A DNA stretch of 64,000 bases from Companilactobacillus versmoldensis DSM 14857 = KCTC 3814 (GTDB lineage Bacteria; Bacillota; Bacilli; Lactobacillales; Lactobacillaceae), in NCBI RefSeq assembly GCF_001434295.1, contig NZ_AZFA01000011.1, positions 1-64,000 on the forward strand. Direction: 5' to 3'. Of this stretch, positions 54,561 to 63,778 are shown one piece after another. A program made the position numbers and the translations under genes. The notes under the pieces are model-generated. The model did not search any database and was not told the DNA's origin. It saw only the letters and a list, made by a program, of their open reading frames with translations. Every line of letters starts with the position of its first letter. Positions within the stretch are counted from its first letter, which is position 1.

Positions 54561-55235
54561 ATGGACCAAACTAGAGTTAAGAATTTAATTAAATCATTAA
54601 TTGAACTAATTAGTTTCCATATTTTTGCAGTTGGCTTTGTATTAACTCACCATTTACCAAGTACTGCAATCAATTATTATTTATTGGTACTGATTGCAAT
54701 GATCGCCTTATATAAAGAATTCATGTTGCCATTGAAGCCTAATCAATTCTTCAGTGGCTTTTATTCACTGATTTTCATTTTAATTGCTGCATTTGGCTAT
54801 AAATCAATGAATCCTTACGTGAGTATCCTGATCTTTGCGCAGCTTTTCTTTTTGTTCGTTACTAAATATATTCCGCAAAAATACAACTTAGCTTCGATAG
54901 TCATCAAAGATTTTGTCGTCCCTTGTTTCGTTTCGATTGCCATCTTGTTTTATTACGCTCATTTTATTTCGATCCATTTCGTCGTACCGTTACTTTTGGT
55001 CAACATCATAGCCATAATGATCACCTATTTTGATGGCGAAATGAATTCATATATTCAGATCATCGTAACTGCAGTCGCAACACTCATCTTATTTTTACTT
55101 GGATATTTAAATATCTTTTCGACGATTGCCGTAATTGCTTTCACGTTGATCACGGTCCTGTTGAAAATTTTCAACAAATTTGCTACCAACAATGTTGTCT
55201 ATCGTTTTATCGGTAACATATTGTTGATCATCTAA
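54561..55235 (+). CDS. Multi-span membrane protein, unknown
   Basis: A 224-aa protein from ATG 54561 (MDQTRVKNL), with AAAGGAG 6 nt upstream. A longer frame from 54507 overlaps the promoter and is rejected. Seven or so hydrophobic segments, few charges inside them, and no transport signature. Lys/Asn/Ile-rich composition. No neighbour in the same operon. Family not recognised. Confidence 0.8.
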   Translation: MDQTRVKNLIKSLIELISFHIFAVGFVLTHHLPSTAINYYLLVLIAMIALYKEFMLPLKPNQFFSGFYSLIFILIAAFGYKSMNPYVSILIFAQLFFLFVTKYIPQKYNLASIVIKDFVVPCFVSIAILFYYAHFISIHFVVPLLLVNIIAIMITYFDGEMNSYIQIIVTAVATLILFLLGYLNIFSTIAVIAFTLITVLLKIFNKFATNNVVYRFIGNILLII

Positions 55236-55246
55236 AATTGGATAAA

Positions 55247-55288
55247 TAAAAAGAGATATTTCATTTAATGAAATATCTCTTTTTTCTA
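55247..55288. terminator. Terminator of the 54561 gene / tRNA cluster
   Basis: AAAAAGAGATATTTCATT / AATGAAATATCTCTTTTT perfect stem; usable on both strands. Confidence 0.9.
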
Positions 55289-55293
55289 TTTAG

Positions 55294-55366
55294 TGGAGGA
55301 TACAGGGATCGAACCTGTGACCTCCTGCTTGTAAGGCAGATGCTCTCCCAGCTGAGCTAATCCTCC
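55294..55366 (-). tRNA. tRNA-Val (UAC)
   Basis: Acceptor GGAGGAT/ATCCTCC with A73. The anticodon loop is CTTACAA, giving TAC, and the T loop reads TTCGATC. 73 nt; CCA not encoded. Confidence 0.95.
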
Positions 55367-55372
55367 AAATAG

Positions 55373-55444
55373 TGACCCCTACGGGATTTGAACCCATGTT
55401 ACCGCCGTGAAAGGGCGGTGTCTTAACCACTTGACCAAGGGGTC
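55373..55444 (-). tRNA. tRNA-Glu (UUC)
   Basis: Acceptor GACCCCT/AGGGGTC with A73. The anticodon stem is CCGCC/GGCGG with loop CTTTCAC, giving TTC. 72 nt, six bases from tRNA-Val, so the two are one transcript. Confidence 0.95.
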
Positions 55445-55547
55445 ATTTCTGCTTTCTTTCGTAAGCACAAGGAGTATTATATATTAAGTGGAATAGCAAA
55501 GGCAAGTAATTTTTATAATTTATTCAAAAAAGTTTGAGGTAATAAAT

Positions 55548-56186
55548 TTGACGGATTTAGTAACGAAAACAAACGAGTTTTTTCAAACTCGATCAACTAT
55601 CGAAACAGCCCAAGAGATGTTAGGTCACATTTTAACTTATGACTCTCCTAAAGGTAAAGTCTCTGGAATGATCGTTGAGACCGAAGCCTACTTAGGACCT
55701 GTTGACAAAGCTGCACACAGTTACGGTGGCCGTCGCTCAAAAGCTAATGACCCACTTTTTCAAAAAGGCGGAACGATTTATATCTACTCCATCCACAGTT
55801 GGTTGGACATGGATATCAGTCTTCAAGAAGCAGGTCTTCCAAACGGCGTTCTTATCCGCGGTGTCCAGCCCTTAGAAGGATTAGATATCATGGAAGAGAA
55901 TCGTAAGAAAACTGGCTATGACGTTACAAATGGCCCTGCTAAATGGATCAGAGCTTTCGGGATCATGGATAAAGAACTTTCTGGTACGATGCTCAACGCT
56001 GGAAAATTCAATTTTGACTTAACCCACTCTAAAACACCAGAAAAAATAGAGGCAACTCCAAGAATCGGAGTTGCCAATAAGGAAGAATGGGCCGAAAAGA
56101 AAATGCGTTTCATTGTTTCCGGCAATCCTTACGTTTCTAAAATGTATAAACGCGACATGAATTTAAAAACACTTGGTTGGAAATAA
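55548..56186 (+). CDS. mpg: 3-methyladenine DNA glycosylase (Mpg/AAG)
   Basis: A 212-aa base-excision enzyme removing alkylated purines. TTG start at 55548 behind GAGGTAAT; no ATG is available. Mpg landmarks: the ETEAYLGPVDKAAHSYGGR segment with the catalytic Glu and His, GGTIYIYSIHSW, PNGVLIRGVQPLEG and a C-terminal RIGV-type strand ending RFIVSGNPYVSK. Stand-alone gene. Confidence 0.93.
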   Translation: MTDLVTKTNEFFQTRSTIETAQEMLGHILTYDSPKGKVSGMIVETEAYLGPVDKAAHSYGGRRSKANDPLFQKGGTIYIYSIHSWLDMDISLQEAGLPNGVLIRGVQPLEGLDIMEENRKKTGYDVTNGPAKWIRAFGIMDKELSGTMLNAGKFNFDLTHSKTPEKIEATPRIGVANKEEWAEKKMRFIVSGNPYVSKMYKRDMNLKTLGWK

Positions 56187-56189
56187 TCG

Positions 56190-57986
56190 TTAGCGATCAC
56201 TCTTTGCCCGTAGCGCATATAAAATCGTCACCGTGTCAACCACTTCTTGTAATAAGGCACCAATGATCGTTGGTATTAGACCAAAAGCAGCGATAACCAT
56301 CAAGACGATACAAATTATGATACCAATCAAAACTGCTTGCTTGGCAACACGCAAGGTATCATCAGAAATTTTCGCTACATCAGCAACCTTGCTGAGATCA
56401 TCTTTTAAAACGACTGCGTCAGCTGATTCACTAGCTGCATTAGCACCCTTGTAACCCATCGCAATACCAACATCAGCTAAAGCTAAAGCCGGAGCATCAT
56501 TAACACCGTCACCGACCATAATGATTGGCAATTTAGCTTTCGGAAATTGCTGAATGATCTTCACCTTATCAGCAGGCAAACTTGACGGATATGTTTTATT
56601 TATGCCAACTTCAGAGGCAACCGCAGAGGTTGTCTCTTTTTTATCTCCAGAAATCATCAAAATATCATTGAATCCTAGTTTCCGAAGTCTTGTTACCGTC
56701 TCCTTAGCCTCAGGACGAATCTGGTCAATTAAACTGTAGACACCAGCGTACTTATCATCAACTGACAAATAGACCGCTGATCCAGGAACCTTTTCAACCA
56801 CTTGGTCAGTGACAAATTCAGCCGTACCCACTTTAATAATTTGACCATCAATTTCTCCAACGATTCCTTGTGCGGTAAATTCTTTGACGTTAGTCACCTC
56901 AGGGAGCGTCAACTTCTGATCCTCAGCAAAATTGACAATCGTTTGAGCCATGATATGACTCGAATTTTGTTCAACGGCAGCCGCATAAGCATAAATCTTT
57001 TTAGGGTCAAAACCAGTAACCACTTTGACTGCTTGAATAACCAACTTTCCTCTGGTGATCGTACCCGTCTTATCAAAAGCCATCGTTTTAGCAGAGGAGA
57101 TTTTTTCCAGTGCCGTTCCTGATTTTACAATGATCCCATTACGACTACTGCGACTCATCCCTGAAACAAAGGCAATTGGTGCCGCCAAAATCAGTGGACA
57201 TGGAGAAGCAACTACTAACACTTGAGCAATTCTGATGGGATCTTTTGAAACATACCAAGCAATGGCTGCAATAACATATGCAATGATCGTGAACGGTAGC
57301 GCATAACGGTCAGCAAGACGAACAAAATGTGCTGGATGAGTTTCTGACTCTTTAACTAATTTAACGATTGCCTGATACTCACTTTCAGAGGCGACCTTCT
57401 CTGCTTCGATTCTGAATGGTGTTTCCCCATTGATCGAACCTGACATAACATGTGAACCGGCAGATATTTGAACTGGCACTGATTCACCGGTCAAAGTTGA
57501 TTCGTCGACTTCAGAATCACCAGAGATAACCACGGCATCCACTGGCACCTGCTCTTTAGGACGGACTAACAATTCATCCCCGACCTGAACTTCATCGACG
57601 TCGACATCAACCATCTCGTCATTTTTGAATACATGAGCGGTTGATGGCGAGTTATCCAGTAACGTTCTCAACTCACTTTTCGCCTTATTAGCAGCGTATT
57701 CTTCCAGGGTATCTCCGCCTGTCAGCATCAACAGAACGATCCAACCAGCCCAATATTCACCTAAAGCAATCGTGGCAACAATAGCAGTGATGGCTAATAG
57801 GTCGACACCAAAATTTCCCGTCTTCAAAACTTTGATCATATCAATGAACATTATCAAAGCTAAAATTATCCCTAAAACACTAATGATAACTTGAGCAAAG
57901 AAAGTCTGATGAAACAGAAATTGCAAAATAAAAGCAACGATTCCGATCCCCAAAGTCGTGAATAACTTTATTTTATCAGTATTCAT
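56190..57986 (-). CDS. P1B-type heavy-metal ATPase (SPC motif)
   Basis: A 598-aa transition-metal exporter. The TM metal site is SPCPL instead of CPC; TGESVPV, DKTGTITRG and GDGVNDAPALALADV complete the P-type core. There is no N-terminal metal-binding domain. The SPC form is the P1B-4 class (Co2+, Fe2+ or Zn2+), but the last helix has LLQEVVDT where HEGGT is expected, so the substrate is uncertain. It begins 4 nt after the convergent mpg stop, with no terminator between. GGGGGC precedes the ATG. Confidence 0.92.
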   Translation of the reverse strand: MNTDKIKLFTTLGIGIVAFILQFLFHQTFFAQVIISVLGIILALIMFIDMIKVLKTGNFGVDLLAITAIVATIALGEYWAGWIVLLMLTGGDTLEEYAANKAKSELRTLLDNSPSTAHVFKNDEMVDVDVDEVQVGDELLVRPKEQVPVDAVVISGDSEVDESTLTGESVPVQISAGSHVMSGSINGETPFRIEAEKVASESEYQAIVKLVKESETHPAHFVRLADRYALPFTIIAYVIAAIAWYVSKDPIRIAQVLVVASPCPLILAAPIAFVSGMSRSSRNGIIVKSGTALEKISSAKTMAFDKTGTITRGKLVIQAVKVVTGFDPKKIYAYAAAVEQNSSHIMAQTIVNFAEDQKLTLPEVTNVKEFTAQGIVGEIDGQIIKVGTAEFVTDQVVEKVPGSAVYLSVDDKYAGVYSLIDQIRPEAKETVTRLRKLGFNDILMISGDKKETTSAVASEVGINKTYPSSLPADKVKIIQQFPKAKLPIIMVGDGVNDAPALALADVGIAMGYKGANAASESADAVVLKDDLSKVADVAKISDDTLRVAKQAVLIGIIICIVLMVIAAFGLIPTIIGALLQEVVDTVTILYALRAKSDR

Positions 57987-58089
57987 ATCGATGCCCCCTT
58001 CTGAATTCAGATTACCAATCTTACAATCAAAAAGAAATGTTTAAGTGAAATATTTCTCAATATTAACTATTTTATCAATTTTAGAAAAT

Positions 58090-58132
58090 CAAAAAAAGCT
58101 GGTGACCTTGATTATAGTCATCAGCTTTTATT
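58090..58132 (-). terminator. Terminator of the 58135 gene
   Basis: AAGCTGATGAC / GTCACCAGCTT stem with T7 on the minus strand. Confidence 0.8.
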
Positions 58133-58134
58133 AG

Positions 58135-58839
58135 CTATTTAGCAATGGAACTAGGTTTTTTAGTTGGAGTCATTTGGTAAATTGGCGTTGTTCCTTGATA
58201 AACACCCTTCTCACCCAATTGATAAGTAACAATACACGAAGTGTAATTCATTAAAATATCCGGTTCCACATCCAATTGTGGACCATTTGCATTGATTTTT
58301 TGACAAGCCTTTTTATACATCTCGTCAGCAACATCAACTGCTAAATCCAAATCATCAAAATAAAATGATTTAGTCCCGATTCCATGAACTGCATAGACCT
58401 TATCGATATTTTGTTGAGCCATACCGTTTTGAGTTTTCAAGAAATCATCATGAGCATTTCTTGGCAGGCCTTCAACAATCGCAACCATTAATTTTTCACC
58501 AATATACTTGGTTTGGGCATCATAATCGGAACTTTGAATCTGTTTAATATTATCAGAAAAGTTATCTAAGGTAGCTTGATCTTTGAAAGAGATCCTCTGA
58601 TCTCCAAAAGCTTGATCAACATTTAAGGAACTTAAAGGAACAGTAGTAGCACTTTCAACCAACCCCTTGAAACGTGCGTCATCAACTCGATTGTATTCAG
58701 TTAAATATGATTGATAACGTTGATTAGTCTCGACAACTCCAAAAGTGAATTCAAAATTCATTGCCATATATGGATCCATTTGAATGTCATCATCGAGATT
58801 ATTTACTTCAGTAACTTTAAAAAATTCTGATTCTTTCAT
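58135..58839 (-). CDS. 234-aa soluble protein, unknown
   Basis: ATG 58839 (MKESEFFKV) with AGAGGTCAG 8 nt upstream; a 13-codon longer frame is rejected. An acidic N-terminus is followed by a mixed alpha/beta body (FEFTFGVVETNQRYQSYL, YTSCIVTYQLGEKG) with no motif I can name. No signal peptide, no TM. Own terminator. Confidence 0.8.
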   Translation of the reverse strand: MKESEFFKVTEVNNLDDDIQMDPYMAMNFEFTFGVVETNQRYQSYLTEYNRVDDARFKGLVESATTVPLSSLNVDQAFGDQRISFKDQATLDNFSDNIKQIQSSDYDAQTKYIGEKLMVAIVEGLPRNAHDDFLKTQNGMAQQNIDKVYAVHGIGTKSFYFDDLDLAVDVADEMYKKACQKINANGPQLDVEPDILMNYTSCIVTYQLGEKGVYQGTTPIYQMTPTKKPSSIAK

Positions 58840-58942
58840 AACTGACCTCTTTAAAATAATTGTTTGGTACCTATACAAATAATTATATCAGTCTTAGCTT
58901 ATTGGCGATATCAAAAGTGATTTTGAAAATCCTTGGCAAAAT

Positions 58943-58980
58943 AAAAACAGACCCTTCAAGAACGTCTTGAAAGGTCTGCA
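58943..58980 (-). terminator. Terminator of the dap operon
   Basis: CAGACCTTTCAAG / CTTGAAGGGTCTG stem with T5 on the minus strand after asd. Confidence 0.85.
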
Positions 58981-59022
58981 ATCAAACTTATTTATTGTAT
59001 TAAATTTTTATACAAGAAATCA

Positions 59023-60087
59023 CTAATTCACATGTACTAAATCATCAGCTACTAAACGCTCAGCAATTTGAACTGTATTCCATGCTGCACCCTTTAGTAA
59101 GTTGTCAGAAACGACCCACAAGTTGAAAGCACCCTTGTTTTCCAAGTCGGGACGGATCCGGCCAACAAAAGTCTCACGTTTGCCAGTAGCATTGATTGGT
59201 TGTGGGTAAATCTGGTTAGCTGGATCATCTTGTAAGACAGCTCCAGGAAAATCACTGACTGCTTGACGGATTTTCTCAACTGAAGCATTTTCATGATCAA
59301 CAGTGTCGATCCAAATTGATTCACCATGACTGATAGGAACAGGTACACGGACACAAGTTGCTGTGACCTTAATATCAGGGGAATCCATGTCGTCTAACAT
59401 GATTTTCTTAGTCTCATGGATCATCTTCCACTCTTCATGTGAGTACAAATTGTCTTCCAAGACATCGATTTGTGGAAGCAAATTGAAAGCTAATGGATAA
59501 TGTTTCTTATCTCCCTTAGTTGGGAAAATTTCAGCCTTCATTTCTTTATCATCTAGAAAGTCTTGAGCCTCTTGTTTTAATTCATTGAGGGCTGATTGAC
59601 CAGCACCAGAAGCAGCTTGGTAAGTCGAAACGATGATTTGTTTCAAACCAAACGCCCTTCTGATCGGTTCCAAGGCAACCATCATTTGAATAGTTGAACA
59701 ATTTGGGTTGGCAATAATCCCGTGATGGTTGTAAAGTGCTTTTTCGTTAACTTCCGGAACAACTAACGGAACATCAGGTTCCATTCTAAAAGCACTAGTA
59801 TTATCGACACAAACAGCTCCGCGTTTAACAGCTTCTGGCAATAATTTCTTTGAAACACTACCACCAGCTGATGCTAAAACAATGTCAACACCTTCAAATG
59901 ATTCTGGTTTAGCTTCTTCAACGGTGACATCTTGACCCTTGAATTGTAAAGTCTTTCCAGCGGAACGGCTTGATGCTAATAATCTGACTTTTGAAACAGG
60001 AATCGATGATTGTTCCAATTGTTGGATCAATCTTGTTCCCACGGCACCTGTGGCACCTAAAATTGCGACTTCAAAACCTTCACTCAT
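59023..60087 (-). CDS. asd: Aspartate-semialdehyde dehydrogenase
   Basis: About 354 aa from ATG 60087 ([11 protein letters not shown]), 9 nt after GAGGG; ATG 60096 lies too close to that site. NADP-binding [10 protein letters not shown]; active-site Cys in [28 protein letters not shown] near the C-terminus. Makes L-aspartate semialdehyde for the DAP/lysine and threonine branches. Last gene of the dapB-patA3-asd unit; the first steps of the branch (dapA and others) lie outside the window. Confidence 0.96.
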   Translation of the reverse strand: MSEGFEVAILGATGAVGTRLIQQLEQSSIPVSKVRLLASSRSAGKTLQFKGQDVTVEEAKPESFEGVDIVLASAGGSVSKKLLPEAVKRGAVCVDNTSAFRMEPDVPLVVPEVNEKALYNHHGIIANPNCSTIQMMVALEPIRRAFGLKQIIVSTYQAASGAGQSALNELKQEAQDFLDDKEMKAEIFPTKGDKKHYPLAFNLLPQIDVLEDNLYSHEEWKMIHETKKIMLDDMDSPDIKVTATCVRVPVPISHGESIWIDTVDHENASVEKIRQAVSDFPGAVLQDDPANQIYPQPINATGKRETFVGRIRPDLENKGAFNLWVVSDNLLKGAAWNTVQIAERLVADDLVHVN

Positions 60088-60117
60088 AGTTTTCATCCCT
60101 CGTATTTTGTTTAAAAT

Positions 60118-61314
60118 TTATGCGTTTTGCTTTAAATTATCAGTAAATACTTTCAAGCGTTTCATAGCTTCTTTAATATCATCCATTGATGAGGCATAGG
60201 ACATCCGGAAATGACCTTCCCCACCTTCACCAAAGGCGATACCAGGAGTTACCCCCACTTTACCTTCTTCAGCCAATTTTTCAGCGAATTCAACTGAGCT
60301 CAATCCAAATTCCTTAGGAATTTGGGAGAAGGTATAAAATGCTCCTTCTGGAAGCAATGTCTTGTAACCAATCTCATTTAATTGTTCAACAATATAATCA
60401 CGACGTTGTTTATAAATATCACGCATTTCTTTAGGGTCATCCATCCCATTAGTCAAAGCTTCTTCAGCAGCATATTGAGCAGGATTAGATGGACAAGTTA
60501 CTGTATATGCATGCATCTTACCGGCATTTTCCACAAAATCAGCAGGAGCGGCAACATAACCGATCCGGTAACCAGTCATCGCATGTGACTTGGATAAACC
60601 ATTAACTAAAATAGTCTTTCCAGGTAACAATTCGACCATTGAAGTATGTTTGACTCCATATGTCAATTCTGAATAGATTTCATCTGTTAAAACATACATT
60701 GATTTACCTTTGATGACATCAACGATTTCTTCCAATTGTTCCTTACTGTATTCAAATCCAGTTGGATTACCAGGGAAGTTCAAGATCAAGGCTTTGACTT
60801 GATCCTCACCTTCACGATCGATAACTTCTTGTAATTTTTTACCAGTCAAACGGAAATTATCTGGTGTGGTATCGATCTGAACAGGAATACCGCCTAAAAC
60901 CTTAATGATCGGAATATAAAGCGCAAAAGTTGGTGTTGGCACCAAAATCTTGTAACCAGGGTTAATTATGGCTGCAAGTGAAACAAAGATAGCTTCTGTT
61001 CCACCGATAGTAACGATAACTTCGTTTTCAGGATCGTATTTAACATTATAGCGAGTATTGATATAACCTGAAACAGCCTTTCTAAGGCTTAAAGTTCCCC
61101 GTTGCTCTGAGTAATGAGAATCATTATCTTCGATACTCTTGATGGCAGCTTGTTTAACATGTTCGGGAACATTGAAGTCTGGTTCACCTAAAGTCAATTT
61201 AATGATCCCAGGGATCTTCGAAAACTTTTGAGCAAAATATCTGATTTGAGAAATTCCCATTGGTGCAAGTGTTTGATTAACAACATTTTTAACAGTTGAA
61301 TCTAATTTTGGCAT
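60118..61314 (-). CDS. Class-I/II aminotransferase, PatA-like (paralogue 1)
   Basis: A 398-aa PLP aminotransferase, third gene of a tandem trio. PLP Lys in NGLSKSHAMTGYRIGY; LNFPGNPTG; GEPDFNVPEH; Arg near the end for carboxylate. Family position next to asd and dapB suggests N-acetyl-LL-2,6-diaminoheptanedioate aminotransferase (PatA) of the acetylase DAP pathway. The CPSNPAQ loop is kept. 21-30 nt intergenic spacing on both sides. Confidence 0.88.
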   Translation of the reverse strand: MPKLDSTVKNVVNQTLAPMGISQIRYFAQKFSKIPGIIKLTLGEPDFNVPEHVKQAAIKSIEDNDSHYSEQRGTLSLRKAVSGYINTRYNVKYDPENEVIVTIGGTEAIFVSLAAIINPGYKILVPTPTFALYIPIIKVLGGIPVQIDTTPDNFRLTGKKLQEVIDREGEDQVKALILNFPGNPTGFEYSKEQLEEIVDVIKGKSMYVLTDEIYSELTYGVKHTSMVELLPGKTILVNGLSKSHAMTGYRIGYVAAPADFVENAGKMHAYTVTCPSNPAQYAAEEALTNGMDDPKEMRDIYKQRRDYIVEQLNEIGYKTLLPEGAFYTFSQIPKEFGLSSVEFAEKLAEEGKVGVTPGIAFGEGGEGHFRMSYASSMDDIKEAMKRLKVFTDNLKQNA

Positions 61315-61343
61315 TGATTTTATCTCCTAGAATTTTTCTTTAA

Positions 61344-62540
61344 TTAATCAATTGTTTCTAATAATGAATCAGTGAATTTAGCTAAGCGACTAATACCCTC
61401 TTTAATGTCATCCATTGAAGTGGCATATGAAATTCCAAAGTAACCCTCACCTGCATCACCAAAAGCATCCCCAGGAACAACTCCTACGAGAGCTTCTTTA
61501 GCAAGACGACGACAGAATGTTTCTGAAGACAAATTGAATTTAGCCGGAATCTTTGGGAAAACATAAAAAGCCCCGTCTGGTTCAACCGTGTCGTAACCCA
61601 AATTGTTGAGTTGTTCAACGATATAGTCACGGCGTTTTTGATAAACTTTCCGCATTTCGATTGGATCATCCAACCCATTCTCTAAAGCCTCTTGTGCAGC
61701 ATATTGAGCTGGGTTCGAAGGACAGGTTACCGTAAAGGAGTGGACCTTTGCAGCTTCGTCAACGAATCCTTTCGGAGCTGCGATATATCCGATCCGATAA
61801 CCTATCATCGCATGGGATTTAGATAGTCCATTGATCAAGATAGTTTGACCGGGTAAAACTTTTGCAAAAGAAGTATGTTTTTCACCATAAACTAATTGAC
61901 TATAAATCTCATCAGAAATGACCAATAGTGGTGTATCACGGATGACATCAGCTAAAGCTTCCAATTCGGCTTTGGTATAAACAACACCGGTCGGATTGCC
62001 TGGATAATTGATGATCATCGCTTTGGCACCTTTCCCTTCGTTAGCTAAAACTTCCTTCAATCTGTCAGGCGTGATCTTGAAATCGTCTTTTGAGGTATCA
62101 ACTTCGACTGCTTGGCCGCCTAAAATAGCAATATCGTCCATGTAGATCGAGAAAGTTGGTGTTGGTACGATGACTTTGTCGCCAGGATTTAAAATCGTAT
62201 AAAGTGAGGTATAAATTGCTTCAGTAGCACCAATCGTGACGATAACCTCTGTATCAGGATCATATTTAACATCATAATCGGTGGCTAAATAATTACTGAT
62301 AGCTTTTCTTAGACCCGGGATACCTTTTTGAGGTGTGTAGTGAGATTCATTATCCTCAATACTCTTGACCGCAGCATCTTTGACATGTTCAGGTACATTA
62401 AAATCTGGTTCACCCAAAGTCAATTTAACGATACCAGGAATTCCCGCGATATCAGAGTTGAACATCAAAATCTTGTCATCTTCGATAGGTTTAACTAATT
62501 TATTTTCAATACTTGCAACACTTTTTGATAATTCTGGCAT
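61344..62540 (-). CDS. Class-I/II aminotransferase, PatA-like (paralogue 2)
   Basis: A 398-aa protein strongly similar to paralogue 1 across its length. PLP Lys in NGLSKSHAMIGYRIGY; GEPDFNVPEH; INYPGNPTG; CPSNPAQ loop kept. The N-terminal gate region differs (DKILMFNSDIAGI instead of SQIRYFAQKFSKI), as does the C-terminus (FTDSLLETID). Middle copy of the trio, likely same type of substrate or a related amino donor. Confidence 0.88.
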   Translation of the reverse strand: MPELSKSVASIENKLVKPIEDDKILMFNSDIAGIPGIVKLTLGEPDFNVPEHVKDAAVKSIEDNESHYTPQKGIPGLRKAISNYLATDYDVKYDPDTEVIVTIGATEAIYTSLYTILNPGDKVIVPTPTFSIYMDDIAILGGQAVEVDTSKDDFKITPDRLKEVLANEGKGAKAMIINYPGNPTGVVYTKAELEALADVIRDTPLLVISDEIYSQLVYGEKHTSFAKVLPGQTILINGLSKSHAMIGYRIGYIAAPKGFVDEAAKVHSFTVTCPSNPAQYAAQEALENGLDDPIEMRKVYQKRRDYIVEQLNNLGYDTVEPDGAFYVFPKIPAKFNLSSETFCRRLAKEALVGVVPGDAFGDAGEGYFGISYATSMDDIKEGISRLAKFTDSLLETID

Positions 62541-62561
62541 TACTGATCACCCCTCAATTTT

Positions 62562-63761
62562 CTATGCTAATTCATGTTCAAAATCTTCCGTAAATTTTTT
62601 GATCCGTTTAATAGCTTCCTTCAAATCATCCAAAGGAACCGCATATGAGATCCTAAAGTAGCTATCGCCACCCTTACCAAAAATACTACCAGGAATCACT
62701 CCAACACGAGCATCTTTTGCCAATTTTCTGGCAAAGCTCTCCGAATTGAGTCCAAATTCCTTAGGTATCTTAGGAAAGACGTAAAAGGCACCTTGCGGAT
62801 TCAAAGTCGGATAACCTAAATCATTCAATTCTTTGACCAAATAATCACGACGCTGCTTGTAGATCTTACGGGTTTGAATTGGATCATCGAGGCCATTCTT
62901 TAAAGCTTCCTCGGCACCAAACTGAGCCGCATTAGTAGCAGCAGTAGTCGTGAACGCATGTAGTTTATCTGTTTCAGCTACAAAGGAAGCAGGAGCTGCA
63001 ATATATCCAATTCGATAACCAGTCATTGAATGAGATTTTGAGACTCCATTGATCAAAATAGTTTGCTCTGGTAAGACGCTGGCAAAGGGAACGTGTTTAA
63101 CGTCATAAACTAACTCACTATAAATTTCATCGCAGATCACGTAGATGCTCTTACCACGAATAACTGAAGCCAAATCTTCGATTTCAGCCTGATCATAAGC
63201 TACTCCTGTAGGATTACTTGGGAAGTTTAGGATCACTGCTTTAATATTATCCTCACCTTCTGAAGCAATCACGTCACGCAATCTCTGACTGTTCAACTTA
63301 AAATCATTGTCAGTCACGTCTACTTCGACAGGTACCCCGCCTAAAGCTTTGACAGTAGAAGCGTAAAAAGAAAAAGCTGGTGTGGGAATGATGACCTTGT
63401 CGCCGACATTGATGATCGAAGCTACGGAAAGATAAATAGCTTCTGTAGCACCGACTGTAACAATGATCTCTGATTCGGGATCATAAGTTAGGTCATAGCG
63501 TGAATTCAAGTAATTACTGATGGCTTGTCTTAAACTATCGAATCCCTTTTGTGGTGAATAATGGGAATAATTGTCTTGAATACTCTTGATGGCAGCTTGT
63601 TTAACATGCTCAGGTGTATTGAAATCTGGTTCTCCGACAACTAATTTGATCGTACCGGGGTACTTTGAAAACTCCTGATTAAATAAACGGATCTTGTTAT
63701 TTCCTATGGTTTTTAAAAATTTATTCTCAACGTTTTGTAAACTCTTTGCTAGTTCTGGCAT
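62562..63761 (-). CDS. Class-I/II aminotransferase, PatA-like (paralogue 3, divergent loop)
   Basis: A 399-aa protein, nearest to dapB. PLP Lys in NGVSKSHSMTGYRIGY; LNFPSNPTG; GEPDFNTPEH. It differs from its two neighbours at the conserved CPSNPAQ loop, which reads TAATNAAQFG here, and in the N-terminal gate. It therefore may have a different substrate within the same pathway, or be diverging. Co-transcribed. Confidence 0.87.
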   Translation of the reverse strand: MPELAKSLQNVENKFLKTIGNNKIRLFNQEFSKYPGTIKLVVGEPDFNTPEHVKQAAIKSIQDNYSHYSPQKGFDSLRQAISNYLNSRYDLTYDPESEIIVTVGATEAIYLSVASIINVGDKVIIPTPAFSFYASTVKALGGVPVEVDVTDNDFKLNSQRLRDVIASEGEDNIKAVILNFPSNPTGVAYDQAEIEDLASVIRGKSIYVICDEIYSELVYDVKHVPFASVLPEQTILINGVSKSHSMTGYRIGYIAAPASFVAETDKLHAFTTTAATNAAQFGAEEALKNGLDDPIQTRKIYKQRRDYLVKELNDLGYPTLNPQGAFYVFPKIPKEFGLNSESFARKLAKDARVGVIPGSIFGKGGDSYFRISYAVPLDDLKEAIKRIKKFTEDFEHELA

Positions 63762-63778
63762 TTGGCTCCACCTACTTA

